Shown piece by piece: positions 19,426 through 27,208 of a DNA stretch of 64,000 nt (the stretch's first letter is position 1; each line of letters starts with the position of its first letter). The DNA comes from Bacillus sp. IITD106 (lineage in GTDB: Bacteria > Bacillota > Bacilli > Bacillales > Bacillaceae_C). The notes under the pieces are model-generated. The model worked only from the letters and a program-made list of their open reading frames with translations, searched no databases and was not told where the DNA came from. The position numbers and the translations under genes were made by a program. The stretch lies in the NCBI RefSeq assembly GCF_019459225.1, contig NZ_JAIAZY010000021.1, forward strand, positions 1 to 64,000, given 5' to 3'.

Positions 19426-20465
19426 TATACGTCATTTCCTTTGAGGTATGGGTAGGCAATTTCCTTTGAAATTTGTTCGGCTGATACTAACTCCCTAATA
19501 CTCGCCTCTAATAGATGCATTCCTTCATTTCTTGATGTTTGCATCACATTCGGAATTTGGTGGATTTTTTCATTACGGATTAAATTGGCGATTGCAGCAT
19601 TATGTACAAGCATTTCCGTTGCTGCTACTCTCCCTTTCTTATCCACAGTTGGGAAAAGTCGCTGAGAGATGATTCCGGTTAACACGGATGCAAGCTGTAT
19701 CCTAATTTGTGTTTGCTGTGCAGAAGGAAATACATCAATGATTCGGTCTATCGTTGAAGATGCACTTGCTGTATGCAATGTTCCCAAAACAAGATGCCCC
19801 GTTTCTGCAGCTGTAATAGCCGTCTGAATGGTTTCGAGATCACGCATTTCGCCAACAAGGATAACATCGGGATCCTGTCTTAAAGCACTTCTTAATCCTT
19901 GATTAAAGCTGCGTGTATCAAAGCCTACTTCACGTTGATCAATAATCGACATTCCATGCTTATGCAAATATTCAATCGGATCTTCCAGCGTAATAATATG
20001 CTTATTCATCGTCTTGTTCATATAATCAATCATCGCCGCGAGTGTTGTCGATTTTCCACTCCCAGTAGGACCGGTAACAAGGAATAGTCCTTGAGGTTTT
20101 TCACAAAGTTTCTTTAATATTTGCGGAAGCTTTAAATCATCCAAAGTTGGAATATGAGTGGGTATCACACGAATCGCCAATGCTACACACGACCGTTGAT
20201 GAAAAGCGTTGACACGAAACCGCGATATCCCAGGGATGCCATAAGAAAAATCAATTTCTCCTTTTTCTTTAAAAACATCCCAAAGATGGGATGGAATAAG
20301 TGACTTTGCTATCGATTCAGTATCGTTAGGCAAAAGTTCGTCACGCCCATACCTTTTTAACGCACCATTTATTCGCATGATCGGAGGTACACCGACTGTT
20401 AAATGAAGGTCGGATGCTCCTAATTCAAAGGCTGATGTCAATAATGTATTACCCTTGTTCTCCAT
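19425..20465 (-). CDS. pilT: PilT, pilus retraction ATPase
   Basis: Hexameric motor that depolymerises the pilus and drives twitching and DNA uptake. The 346-aa protein starts with SAFELGASDLHLTVG. Walker A GPTGSGKSTTLA is near residue 130, with the Asp box and Walker B following (DVILVGEMRD) and the His box GHLVLGTLHT. The C-terminal NLIRNEKIHQIPNVMQT is the PilT-specific AIRNLIRE-type motif, which separates it from PilB/ComGA. It follows pilB by eight bases. B. subtilis lacks a pilT at this locus. Confidence 0.94.
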   Translation of the reverse strand: MENKGNTLLTSAFELGASDLHLTVGVPPIMRINGALKRYGRDELLPNDTESIAKSLIPSHLWDVFKEKGEIDFSYGIPGISRFRVNAFHQRSCVALAIRVIPTHIPTLDDLKLPQILKKLCEKPQGLFLVTGPTGSGKSTTLAAMIDYMNKTMNKHIITLEDPIEYLHKHGMSIIDQREVGFDTRSFNQGLRSALRQDPDVILVGEMRDLETIQTAITAAETGHLVLGTLHTASASSTIDRIIDVFPSAQQTQIRIQLASVLTGIISQRLFPTVDKKGRVAATEMLVHNAAIANLIRNEKIHQIPNVMQTSRNEGMHLLEASIRELVSAEQISKEIAYPYLKGNDV

Positions 20466-20473
20466 TTACTCAC

Positions 20474-22138
20474 CTACTCTACTATCGCAATTCGTAAAAC
20501 TTCTTCAGTCGTTGTGATTCCTTGTTGAACTTTTAGTAATCCATCATCAATTAAGAAGATAGTCCCATTTTCTACAGCTAATTCTTTCAATCTTGTAAAT
20601 GGTTCGTTATTCATCATCGCTTTTCTTAAGTCATCATTTATTTCTAAAACTTCTTGAATGGCAATTCTCCCACGGTATCCGGTCATATTACAAGAAGCAC
20701 AGCCACGTCCACGAACAATCCGCTCGATTTCGATTCCTCTTTTTGCAAAAATTTCTTTTTCCCGCTCTGTCGGTGTGTGTTCTTCAGCACAATCACGACA
20801 TACTTTTCTAACGAGACGCTGCGCGATAATCCCAGTAACAGAATTTGCGATTAAAAATGGTTCTACTCCCATATCAAAAAGACGAGTCACCGTACTTAAA
20901 GAATCATTTGTATGAATGGTCGAAAGTACAAGATGCCCCGTCAGCGATGCACGAATGGCAATTTCTACCGTTTCTTTATCACGGATTTCCCCCACCATAA
21001 TAATATTAGGATCTTGACGCAAAATGGAGCGTAAACCAGCGGCAAATGTTAAACCAACATTCGAATTAATTTGGATTTGGTTAATGCCTTCTAATTGATA
21101 TTCCACTGGATCTTCAATCGTTATGATATTAACTTGTTCATTATTCAAATGATTGAGAGCACCATATAAAGTGGATGATTTTCCTGAACCGGTTGGTCCT
21201 GTAATCAAAATAATTCCATTAGGTTTCTCTATCATTTTTAATAATCTATTTAAATTTTTCTTGTTAAAGCCTAATTGGTTAAGATCATTCAGTCTACTGC
21301 TTAAATCCATTATCCTCAACACAATTTTTTCACCAAATACAGTCGGCAATGTAGATACTCGCACATCGATATGACGGAATTCTACATTTGTTTTAATCCT
21401 GCCATCTTGTGGAATTCGATGTTCAGTAATATCTAAATTTGCCATAATTTTTATTCTGGCAGTCAAAACACTTTGCATATGCTTTGGGAGAGTTCGTTCT
21501 GTTCTTAGCAGGCCGTCAACCCTATAACGAATAACTATTTTTGTCTCTTGTGGGTCAATATGTATATCACTCGCTCTTTGAACAAAAGCATTCGTAAAAA
21601 TTTGGTTGACAAGTTTTACGATAGGAGAATCTTGATCCGTAATTTCTTCGTGTTCGACTTCTTGAACAGCGGCGGGAATTTGTAATGCTAAATCTTCAAA
21701 TTGATCATCCAAATCATAATATTTATTTATCGCTCTTAAAATATCATCTTTTGTTGCAATTGCAGCTTCAACATGAAATCCTGTTGCGAGTCTCAAATCC
21801 TCAATCGTATAAAAATCCATCGGATCCGCCATGGCAACAAACAGTTTATCCCCTTCTTTTTTTAAAGGGATAATAAGATTCCTTTTCGCAACGTCCTTGG
21901 ATATGATTGAAACTAATTTTGGATCAAAAGGATAATGATACAAACTAATATGAGGGACACCAAGCTGAAATTCCAACACTTCAATTAATTGCTGTTCGGT
22001 AATATAGCCTTTTTGAACTAATGTATCACCAAGTCTTTGATTCTGATTTTGTTCCGACAACGCCTGTTTAAGCTGATTTTCTGAAATAATTCCAGATTCA
22101 ACTAATAAATCACCTAGTCGTTTCCTTGCCTTAACCAT
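20474..22138 (-). CDS. pilB: PilB, pilus extension ATPase (GspE family)
   Basis: Motor that polymerises pilin. The ATG at 22138 (MVKARKRLGDLLVESG) is used; GGTGAT is just upstream and the longer frame has no family match. The 554-aa protein has an N-terminal MshEN/GspE-N domain (about 1-145), Walker A GPTGSGKSSTL, Walker B region IIMVGEIRDKETVEIA and the tetracysteine zinc module CRDC...CASC of extension ATPases. It begins 20 bp after the lipoprotein gene. Confidence 0.95.
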   Translation of the reverse strand: MVKARKRLGDLLVESGIISENQLKQALSEQNQNQRLGDTLVQKGYITEQQLIEVLEFQLGVPHISLYHYPFDPKLVSIISKDVAKRNLIIPLKKEGDKLFVAMADPMDFYTIEDLRLATGFHVEAAIATKDDILRAINKYYDLDDQFEDLALQIPAAVQEVEHEEITDQDSPIVKLVNQIFTNAFVQRASDIHIDPQETKIVIRYRVDGLLRTERTLPKHMQSVLTARIKIMANLDITEHRIPQDGRIKTNVEFRHIDVRVSTLPTVFGEKIVLRIMDLSSRLNDLNQLGFNKKNLNRLLKMIEKPNGIILITGPTGSGKSSTLYGALNHLNNEQVNIITIEDPVEYQLEGINQIQINSNVGLTFAAGLRSILRQDPNIIMVGEIRDKETVEIAIRASLTGHLVLSTIHTNDSLSTVTRLFDMGVEPFLIANSVTGIIAQRLVRKVCRDCAEEHTPTEREKEIFAKRGIEIERIVRGRGCASCNMTGYRGRIAIQEVLEINDDLRKAMMNNEPFTRLKELAVENGTIFLIDDGLLKVQQGITTTEEVLRIAIVE

Positions 22139-22158
22139 TTCTATCACCGCTCCTGCGA

Positions 22159-23127
22159 TTATTTCACAATATCTCCTGGATCCGTCCAAATCATTTCATT
22201 TGTTTCCTTGTTAGCTTGATTCATATCATTTGAACCAGCTTTCTGATTATCTACCACATTTTCATTCTTAATATTCTTTTCTTCCTGATTTTGGGATGAT
22301 TCATTAGTGGGAGCAACTGCAACTAAACTATGAATCTCAATACGATGAACAGGCAAGTAGAAATCTTGCGCAACGATATCTTTCTCTATTACTGCACCGT
22401 TCTTATCTTTCGTTTCTTTTATTACAGTGATAGATTTTCCAGCCTTCCCTTTTTCCTTTACTTGAAGGTCGTTACTTTTAATGGCTGGACTATATTGTTT
22501 AATCGTTTTTGGAGGATATGATTTCTCTTCCTCAAAATGAAGATTATATTGTTCGTCTAGTTTTGGTCCAAGCAATCTGGCCTTTACTCCATTTCCTGAC
22601 TGTTCCCATTCAATTTTATAAGATTGCTCACTTGGATTATAAAAACTGAAATCTTTCTTTAAATCAGGATCTACTTTTGCTTCCAGACCTAAAATAGTGT
22701 TATCGTCGAGTATGGTGCTTGTATTTCTTTCCATAACAACTAGGTTCGATTTCAAAATCAGTTCATATAGTATAGAAGCTACTTCGCTCGCGGTTTCACC
22801 GTCGATAGTGGAAAGACTATAGCTATCAATATTTTGTAATAGAGAAAATTGTGATGTACCCTGAATCTCATTCTCTTGAATAGTATTTAACAGTAAACGA
22901 ACTCGAGGGGTGACGAGTAAATGTTCTCGACTCACTTCACTAATAATAGATTCAATATATGTATCTTCAACCAGACTTTCTTTTTTAGATTTATCCTTGT
23001 TTTCAGCCTGTTCCATAGCTAATGCGGAAGAATTATTAAGATGACTGTCATTAAGATGTGAACATCCATATATCAGACTAGAAGACAGCATCAAAAGGAA
23101 TGGAATCTTCATTTTTCCTATATTCAA
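22159..23127 (-). CDS. Pilus-operon lipoprotein with VanW-like and G5-like regions
   Basis: First gene of the pilB-pilT-pilC operon, 322 aa, using a TTG start nine bases after AAGGGG. The N-terminus is a lipoprotein signal with lipobox LIYGC (Cys22). Residues about 110-200 (SILYELILKSNLVVMERN ... KKDFSFYNPSEQSYKIEW) follow the pattern of the VanW family, but its GGG-CQ motif is replaced by DGETASEV. Residues about 230-270 (KGKAGKSITVIKETKDKNG) look like a G5 domain. The tail is Asn/Gln/Lys rich. Likely surface-anchored and tied to pilus biogenesis by position. VanW/G5 assignments are by eye and need a profile search; no function is claimed. Confidence 0.6.
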   Translation of the reverse strand: MNIGKMKIPFLLMLSSSLIYGCSHLNDSHLNNSSALAMEQAENKDKSKKESLVEDTYIESIISEVSREHLLVTPRVRLLLNTIQENEIQGTSQFSLLQNIDSYSLSTIDGETASEVASILYELILKSNLVVMERNTSTILDDNTILGLEAKVDPDLKKDFSFYNPSEQSYKIEWEQSGNGVKARLLGPKLDEQYNLHFEEEKSYPPKTIKQYSPAIKSNDLQVKEKGKAGKSITVIKETKDKNGAVIEKDIVAQDFYLPVHRIEIHSLVAVAPTNESSQNQEEKNIKNENVVDNQKAGSNDMNQANKETNEMIWTDPGDIVK

Positions 23128-23436
23128 TGTTCACTACCCCTTTCAATATAAGACTTTTGACCTGAATCTTTCGTATCATTCTACTAATATTGTATAATAG
23201 CGTTAAGGTATTTGAAAGATGGTCGGGATATGTGGCGAAAATATTTTGTTAATGGTGAAAAAAGTGTGACATAGCTGGAAATTGTCTTATTCAAAACTTT
23301 TAATTGTCATTTTTCGCGCTTTTTCAACATTTGCCGATAAAGAGAACTTTGAAGAAAAAATGAGCGATATTTCGCTCATTGATACTTCTATTTTAAAAAA
23401 CTATCATTCTTAGGATCATCGTTCACTGAAAGAAAA
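23128..23436. other. Intergenic region upstream of the pil operon
   Basis: A 309-bp stretch between the minor-prepilin pair and the lipoprotein gene. It holds the terminator at 23354-23379 and presumably the promoter of the pilB-to-pilO operon. Around 23188-23205 the minus strand has TATTATACAAT, a possible -10, but no matching -35 is visible. No convincing ComK box (AAAA-N5-TTTT pair) was found. Confidence 0.4.
23354..23379 (-). terminator. Terminator after the minor prepilin genes
   Basis: Minus strand TGAGCGAA-ata-TCGCTCA hairpin followed by TTTTTTC, about 60 bp after the stop at 23437. Confidence 0.87.
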
Positions 23437-23916
23437 CTATTTTTCGCCTTCTTTCGTTAAATGAATCTCCTCATCATATGAATTAGCATCATCAAAGGTA
23501 TTTTTTAAAGAAGGTGTAACTTGATAGTGGATGATTATTTCGTTTTTTGCGTCGTCCTTATTAATAGAGTCTACCCTCAGTCGAAATTGATAACCATTTT
23601 CTTTAAACTTTTTCGTAATTGGATTATCAGGATTAATATAAGATGTGAGTCTTTCTTTATATTCCTCTAGATTAACAGGCTTTACTTGATCAGTTTCTAT
23701 TTTATTTATTGCTTGATTTACTACACTTTCCATGTACGTTATGCCCATTTCTCTTAAATTCTCTATTTGTATATTTTGTTCAGCCTTCTTATATTGTAGG
23801 GAGCTATTTAAAATATTTGATATAATCGGAGTCGCAATGACTGCTAAAATGGTAATGATTAAAAGGACCAAAATTAAGGCGTAGCCACCCTGTTTTTTTA
23901 ATACACTATTTATCAT
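23437..23916 (-). CDS. Minor prepilin-like protein (PilX/GspK-type N-terminus)
   Basis: 159 aa. The N-terminus MINSVLKKQGGYALILVLLI resembles minor pilins of the PilX/GspK group: a short basic leader ending in Gly, then a hydrophobic helix. If cleaved after Gly10 the +5 residue is Ile, not the Glu of ordinary pilins, a property shared with GspK-type tip subunits. The outer part (about 45-159) is helical then beta-rich and unfamiliar. It overlaps the preceding prepilin gene by 11 bp. Probably part of the pilus tip or initiation complex; inference from context. Confidence 0.72.
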   Translation of the reverse strand: MINSVLKKQGGYALILVLLIITILAVIATPIISNILNSSLQYKKAEQNIQIENLREMGITYMESVVNQAINKIETDQVKPVNLEEYKERLTSYINPDNPITKKFKENGYQFRLRVDSINKDDAKNEIIIHYQVTPSLKNTFDDANSYDEEIHLTKEGEK

Positions 23917-24331
23917 TTTGTTCCTCCGATTTAATATAACTATAGAGTTCAGAAACAGCTGATTTATTGTTTTTGTTCGCGAAAATTAAAACATGGACAA
24001 CGTTCAATTGTAAACTTTCCGGTGTCTCTTTTGATAGATTTACATAAGGATAATAGGTCTTTTTATTAATAATAATTGGCTTAACTTCTTCATATTCCTT
24101 GCCGTTAATTACTTGTTTTTCACCAGTGTAATTAGCTGTATCATTTTTTACACTTTGCAATACTTTTTCAGCTATATTAATAGAGGTCATACGGTCCTCT
24201 GCCTTCCCTGTAAAAAGCATCGCTTGTGAGAAAAAATGTAAAAAGGATACGATAACAATTGATAAGATGACAATGGAAGCGAGCAATTCAATTAATGTTA
24301 AACCTTTATTATTAAAAACATTTTTCATCAT
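23906..24331 (-). CDS. Minor type IV prepilin
   Basis: 141 aa with a typical class III leader MMKNVFNNKG cleaved after Gly10, then LTLIELLASIVILSI with Glu at +5. AAAGGA precedes the start. The globular part is short and resembles PilV/ComGD-type minor pilins in layout only. It is the first gene of a two-gene unit and is divergent from the large prepilin at 24390, with 58 bp between them that must carry both start regions. Confidence 0.83.
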   Translation of the reverse strand: MMKNVFNNKGLTLIELLASIVILSIVIVSFLHFFSQAMLFTGKAEDRMTSINIAEKVLQSVKNDTANYTGEKQVINGKEYEEVKPIIINKKTYYPYVNLSKETPESLQLNVVHVLIFANKNNKSAVSELYSYIKSEEQNDK

Positions 24332-24389
24332 TTCATAGTTTTATCCTTTCATAAAATATAGAAACTTTTAAAAAGTGTGGTGAAACAAG

Positions 24390-25751
24390 TTGATAAAAAA
24401 ATATATAACACAACAACAAGGAATTACTCTTCTTGAACTATTAGCAACCATAGCCATTTCTACATTAATTATCGGCTTAACTTTTAGTGTACTTTTCTCT
24501 TCAAAAAAGTTCAATGATAAAACGGAAGCTTATAGCAATTTACGACAAGAGGCAAATATTATTATCTCGAATATACGCAAACATCATGAAAATTTGGAAA
24601 AGGTTTGTTATGATCAACTCCTTACGCAAAATAATATATCAATGGACATTCAAATAAATGAAGTTGAATTAAAGAGTGGTAATTGTTGGAATCCTACGAT
24701 TTCAAATGACACACATGTAAAATTTACTTTAAAGGATAAAAAGCAGCAATACAGTTTTGACGTAGACACAATCATTGAGGGGAAGGAAAGAAAGGAATTT
24801 ACTATTAACTTCCCTGGTCAACCAACACCAGAGCCACCTATAAAAGACGAGACTTTCTACGATTATTTGAAAAATAATAATATTTTTGTATATGGAACGG
24901 ATTTAGGTATCTTTGGGTCTACACCCGTAAGAACTGATAATAATGGTAATGGAACCGTAGTCATCAATAATCTCAACCATTCAAATTTAGTATTCGGTGG
25001 CAATAATGTATTGACTGTTAATAAGATATATATTGATAAAAAAGGAAACGATGTCGTATTTAATAGTAGTACGTCGCTTGGCGATCTTAATAAAACAGAA
25101 TTAGTTCGCATTGATGGAAATGTCCAATTAAATAATGGAGCAGCAAAAATTTATGGCGATACTATTTATATTGATGGAAATGTAAATTTTAATGATAGTG
25201 CGGATATAAATGGAAAGAAAGTTATTATTAATGGAAATGTAACCTTTAAGAATTGGTCGGCAAAATTGAAGGCAACTGAAATCTATATAGCGGGAAAAGT
25301 TACTACAACACAACCTGGGAATATAGAAGGCCATTTAAAGAATTTCGATCAACTTGGCGAAAAGGATATACCGGAAAAAATCAATATTCTTCCACCAACT
25401 TTTCGTGAAGAATCATGGTATCGCGCAAATGGTTATGAAGTACGTTCGACAGGACATTTATCAAATGGAAGTAGGATTTTTTCGAAAGATTCTTTTAAAT
25501 TAGATGACTATCAAAATAATAGAAGCAATGTGATCATCATTAGTAAAGGTGATATTACCCTTAATAACTTTGGTAGTAGTGAACTGACCGGAATTTTATT
25601 TGCTCCAAATGGAAAAGTAACCTTTAAAGGTGGAGCTTTTAAAGGTATAGTCATTGCAAGGGATGGATTTTATACAGGTTCTAACCCATCAATCACTTTC
25701 TCAAATGTGGTAGAATTTATAGGTAATCCTGAGCTCGCTCCTTTTAAATAA
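24390..25751 (+). CDS. Large prepilin with C-terminal beta-helix-like domain
   Basis: 453 aa, TTG start seven bases after GGTG. Leader MIKKYITQQQG is cleaved after Gly11, then ITLLELLATIAIS with Glu at +5. Residues about 45-150 look like a normal minor-pilin head containing two cysteines. A proline linker (PGQPTPEPP) follows. Residues about 165-453 carry repeated short strands such as VRIDGNVQLNNG, YIDGNVNFND and IINGNVTFKN, and end with ELTGILFAPNGKVTFKGGAFKG, a pattern of parallel beta-helix or polymer-forming surface domains. Best guess is a tip adhesin of the pilus encoded opposite. Family name unknown to me. Confidence 0.8.
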   Translation: MIKKYITQQQGITLLELLATIAISTLIIGLTFSVLFSSKKFNDKTEAYSNLRQEANIIISNIRKHHENLEKVCYDQLLTQNNISMDIQINEVELKSGNCWNPTISNDTHVKFTLKDKKQQYSFDVDTIIEGKERKEFTINFPGQPTPEPPIKDETFYDYLKNNNIFVYGTDLGIFGSTPVRTDNNGNGTVVINNLNHSNLVFGGNNVLTVNKIYIDKKGNDVVFNSSTSLGDLNKTELVRIDGNVQLNNGAAKIYGDTIYIDGNVNFNDSADINGKKVIINGNVTFKNWSAKLKATEIYIAGKVTTTQPGNIEGHLKNFDQLGEKDIPEKINILPPTFREESWYRANGYEVRSTGHLSNGSRIFSKDSFKLDDYQNNRSNVIIISKGDITLNNFGSSELTGILFAPNGKVTFKGGAFKGIVIARDGFYTGSNPSITFSNVVEFIGNPELAPFK

Positions 25752-25766
25752 AACGCACAATAAAAT

Positions 25767-25806
25767 AGCAGATGAGGAAATTATTCATTTCTCATCTGCT
25801 TTTTAT
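25767..25806. terminator. Bidirectional terminator between large prepilin and folC
   Basis: AGCAGATGAGgAAA paired with TTTcTCATCTGCT, then TTTTTATTTT on the plus strand and TATTTTATTG on the minus strand. It separates the converging prepilin and folC genes. Confidence 0.9.
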
Positions 25807-25843
25807 TTTCCTTTAAGTATATAATTGTGGAATTTCAATTTAT

Positions 25844-27148
25844 CTATTTTAGAATTTCCTTTAAAAACGGTTTAATCGTCGAAATAAAATACAAGGACCC
25901 GGTTATCGCCAATACCTCATCATTTTCCAAAGAAAAACACAATGTTTTCATTAGTTCTTGCCAATTTGATTCTGTTTTTACCATAGGGTTATTAGACAGT
26001 TCCTTTAATTCCTGTGCTGAAGCTGCCCTTGGAAAATCAAACTCTGTTAAGTAAAGTTCTACATCCATCGCTTTAAAGATCGCAAACATTTCCGTCAAAT
26101 CTTTGTCCTTCAGTGCTGAAAAAATGATTTTAACTTTTTTATCACTGTATCGTTGTTGTATCGCATCTGCAAAAGCTTGTACACCTTCTGGATTATGAGC
26201 ACCATCTATTAATATTACGGGATGTTCTTTCATTATTTCCATTCTTCCAGGCCAATAAGCTTTTTGTAATCCAACTCTAATATTGTTTTCGTCTACATGT
26301 ATGAGTTCAGACTTATTTAAATACTCCAATACTGCTATTGCTCCAGCTGCATTATCGGTTTGATGCTTGCCCAGGAGTGAGACTTCTAGATTCAGCAGTT
26401 CACCTAAATTTGATTTATATGTAAACTGTTCACAATCTTCAAATGAGCGATAATCGGAAACAAAAAAGTCCTTTTCGATTTGTAACATCTTTGCATTTTT
26501 CTCAAGTGCAGCCTCTTTCAAAACAGCCAACGCTTCTTCATTTTTCACACAAGTGATAATAGGTGTGTCCTCTTTAATAATTCCCGCTTTTTCAAAAGCG
26601 ATCTTACTAATTGTGTTACCGAGAATTTGTGTATGGTCCATTCCGATGTTTGTGATGATAGAAGCAATGGGTTTAATGACATTCGTTGAATCGAATCTTC
26701 CCCCAAGGCCTACTTCGATAACGGTAATATCCATTGGATTCACTTTAGCGAAATAATATAAAGCCATTGCCGTAATGACTTCGAACTCGGTTGGTGATCC
26801 AAGCTCAGTTAACTCTAATTCCTCAGCAAGAGGCTTGATCTTATTCGTCAAATCCGTAATTTCATGATCTTGAACGGGCTGGCCATTCACACTAATTCTT
26901 TCATTAAATTGTTCAATATATGGAGATGTGAAAGTACCGACCTTATACCCGGCTTCATTCAAGATTGAGCGAATGTATGCCACTGTCGAGCCTTTCCCAT
27001 TTGTTCCTCCAACATGAATGGCTTTAAGCTCCTTCTCTGGATTTCCTAACCTTTCAAGCATCCATTCCATTCTTTTTAAACCTGGTTTTATTCCTAATCT
27101 TAATCGCGAATGTATCCATTCGAGTGCTTCTTCGTATGATTGCAACAT
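25844..27148 (-). CDS. folC: Folylpolyglutamate synthase / dihydrofolate synthase
   Basis: ATP-dependent ligase adding glutamate to folates. The 434-aa protein (B. subtilis 430) has the Mur-ligase P-loop HVGGTNGKGSTVAYI near residue 45, the omega-loop region TSPYIEQFNERI and the C-terminal domain segment VILIDGAHNPEGV. GAGGTG precedes the ATG. It follows valS by 60 bp, the standard valS-folC pair of Bacilli. Confidence 0.97.
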   Translation of the reverse strand: MLQSYEEALEWIHSRLRLGIKPGLKRMEWMLERLGNPEKELKAIHVGGTNGKGSTVAYIRSILNEAGYKVGTFTSPYIEQFNERISVNGQPVQDHEITDLTNKIKPLAEELELTELGSPTEFEVITAMALYYFAKVNPMDITVIEVGLGGRFDSTNVIKPIASIITNIGMDHTQILGNTISKIAFEKAGIIKEDTPIITCVKNEEALAVLKEAALEKNAKMLQIEKDFFVSDYRSFEDCEQFTYKSNLGELLNLEVSLLGKHQTDNAAGAIAVLEYLNKSELIHVDENNIRVGLQKAYWPGRMEIMKEHPVILIDGAHNPEGVQAFADAIQQRYSDKKVKIIFSALKDKDLTEMFAIFKAMDVELYLTEFDFPRAASAQELKELSNNPMVKTESNWQELMKTLCFSLENDEVLAITGSLYFISTIKPFLKEILK

Positions 27149-27174
27149 TCACTTGCACCTCTTGTCTTCATTAT

Positions 27175-27202
27175 CGAAGCGAACCCGAGTACGGATTCGC
27201 TT
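27175..27202 (-). terminator. Stem-loop between valS and folC
   Basis: GAAGCGAAtCC and GGgTTCGCTTC pair around a short loop. No T-run follows on the minus strand, so it is more likely a weak terminator, pause or mRNA-stability hairpin that lets folC be co-expressed with valS. Confidence 0.5.
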
Positions 27203-27208
27203 CTCTAT

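Noticed and set aside
23128-23436. ComK boxes controlling the pilus operon
   Set aside because: AT-rich AAAA and TTTT tracts occur, but no pair has the five-base spacing and two-box layout needed.
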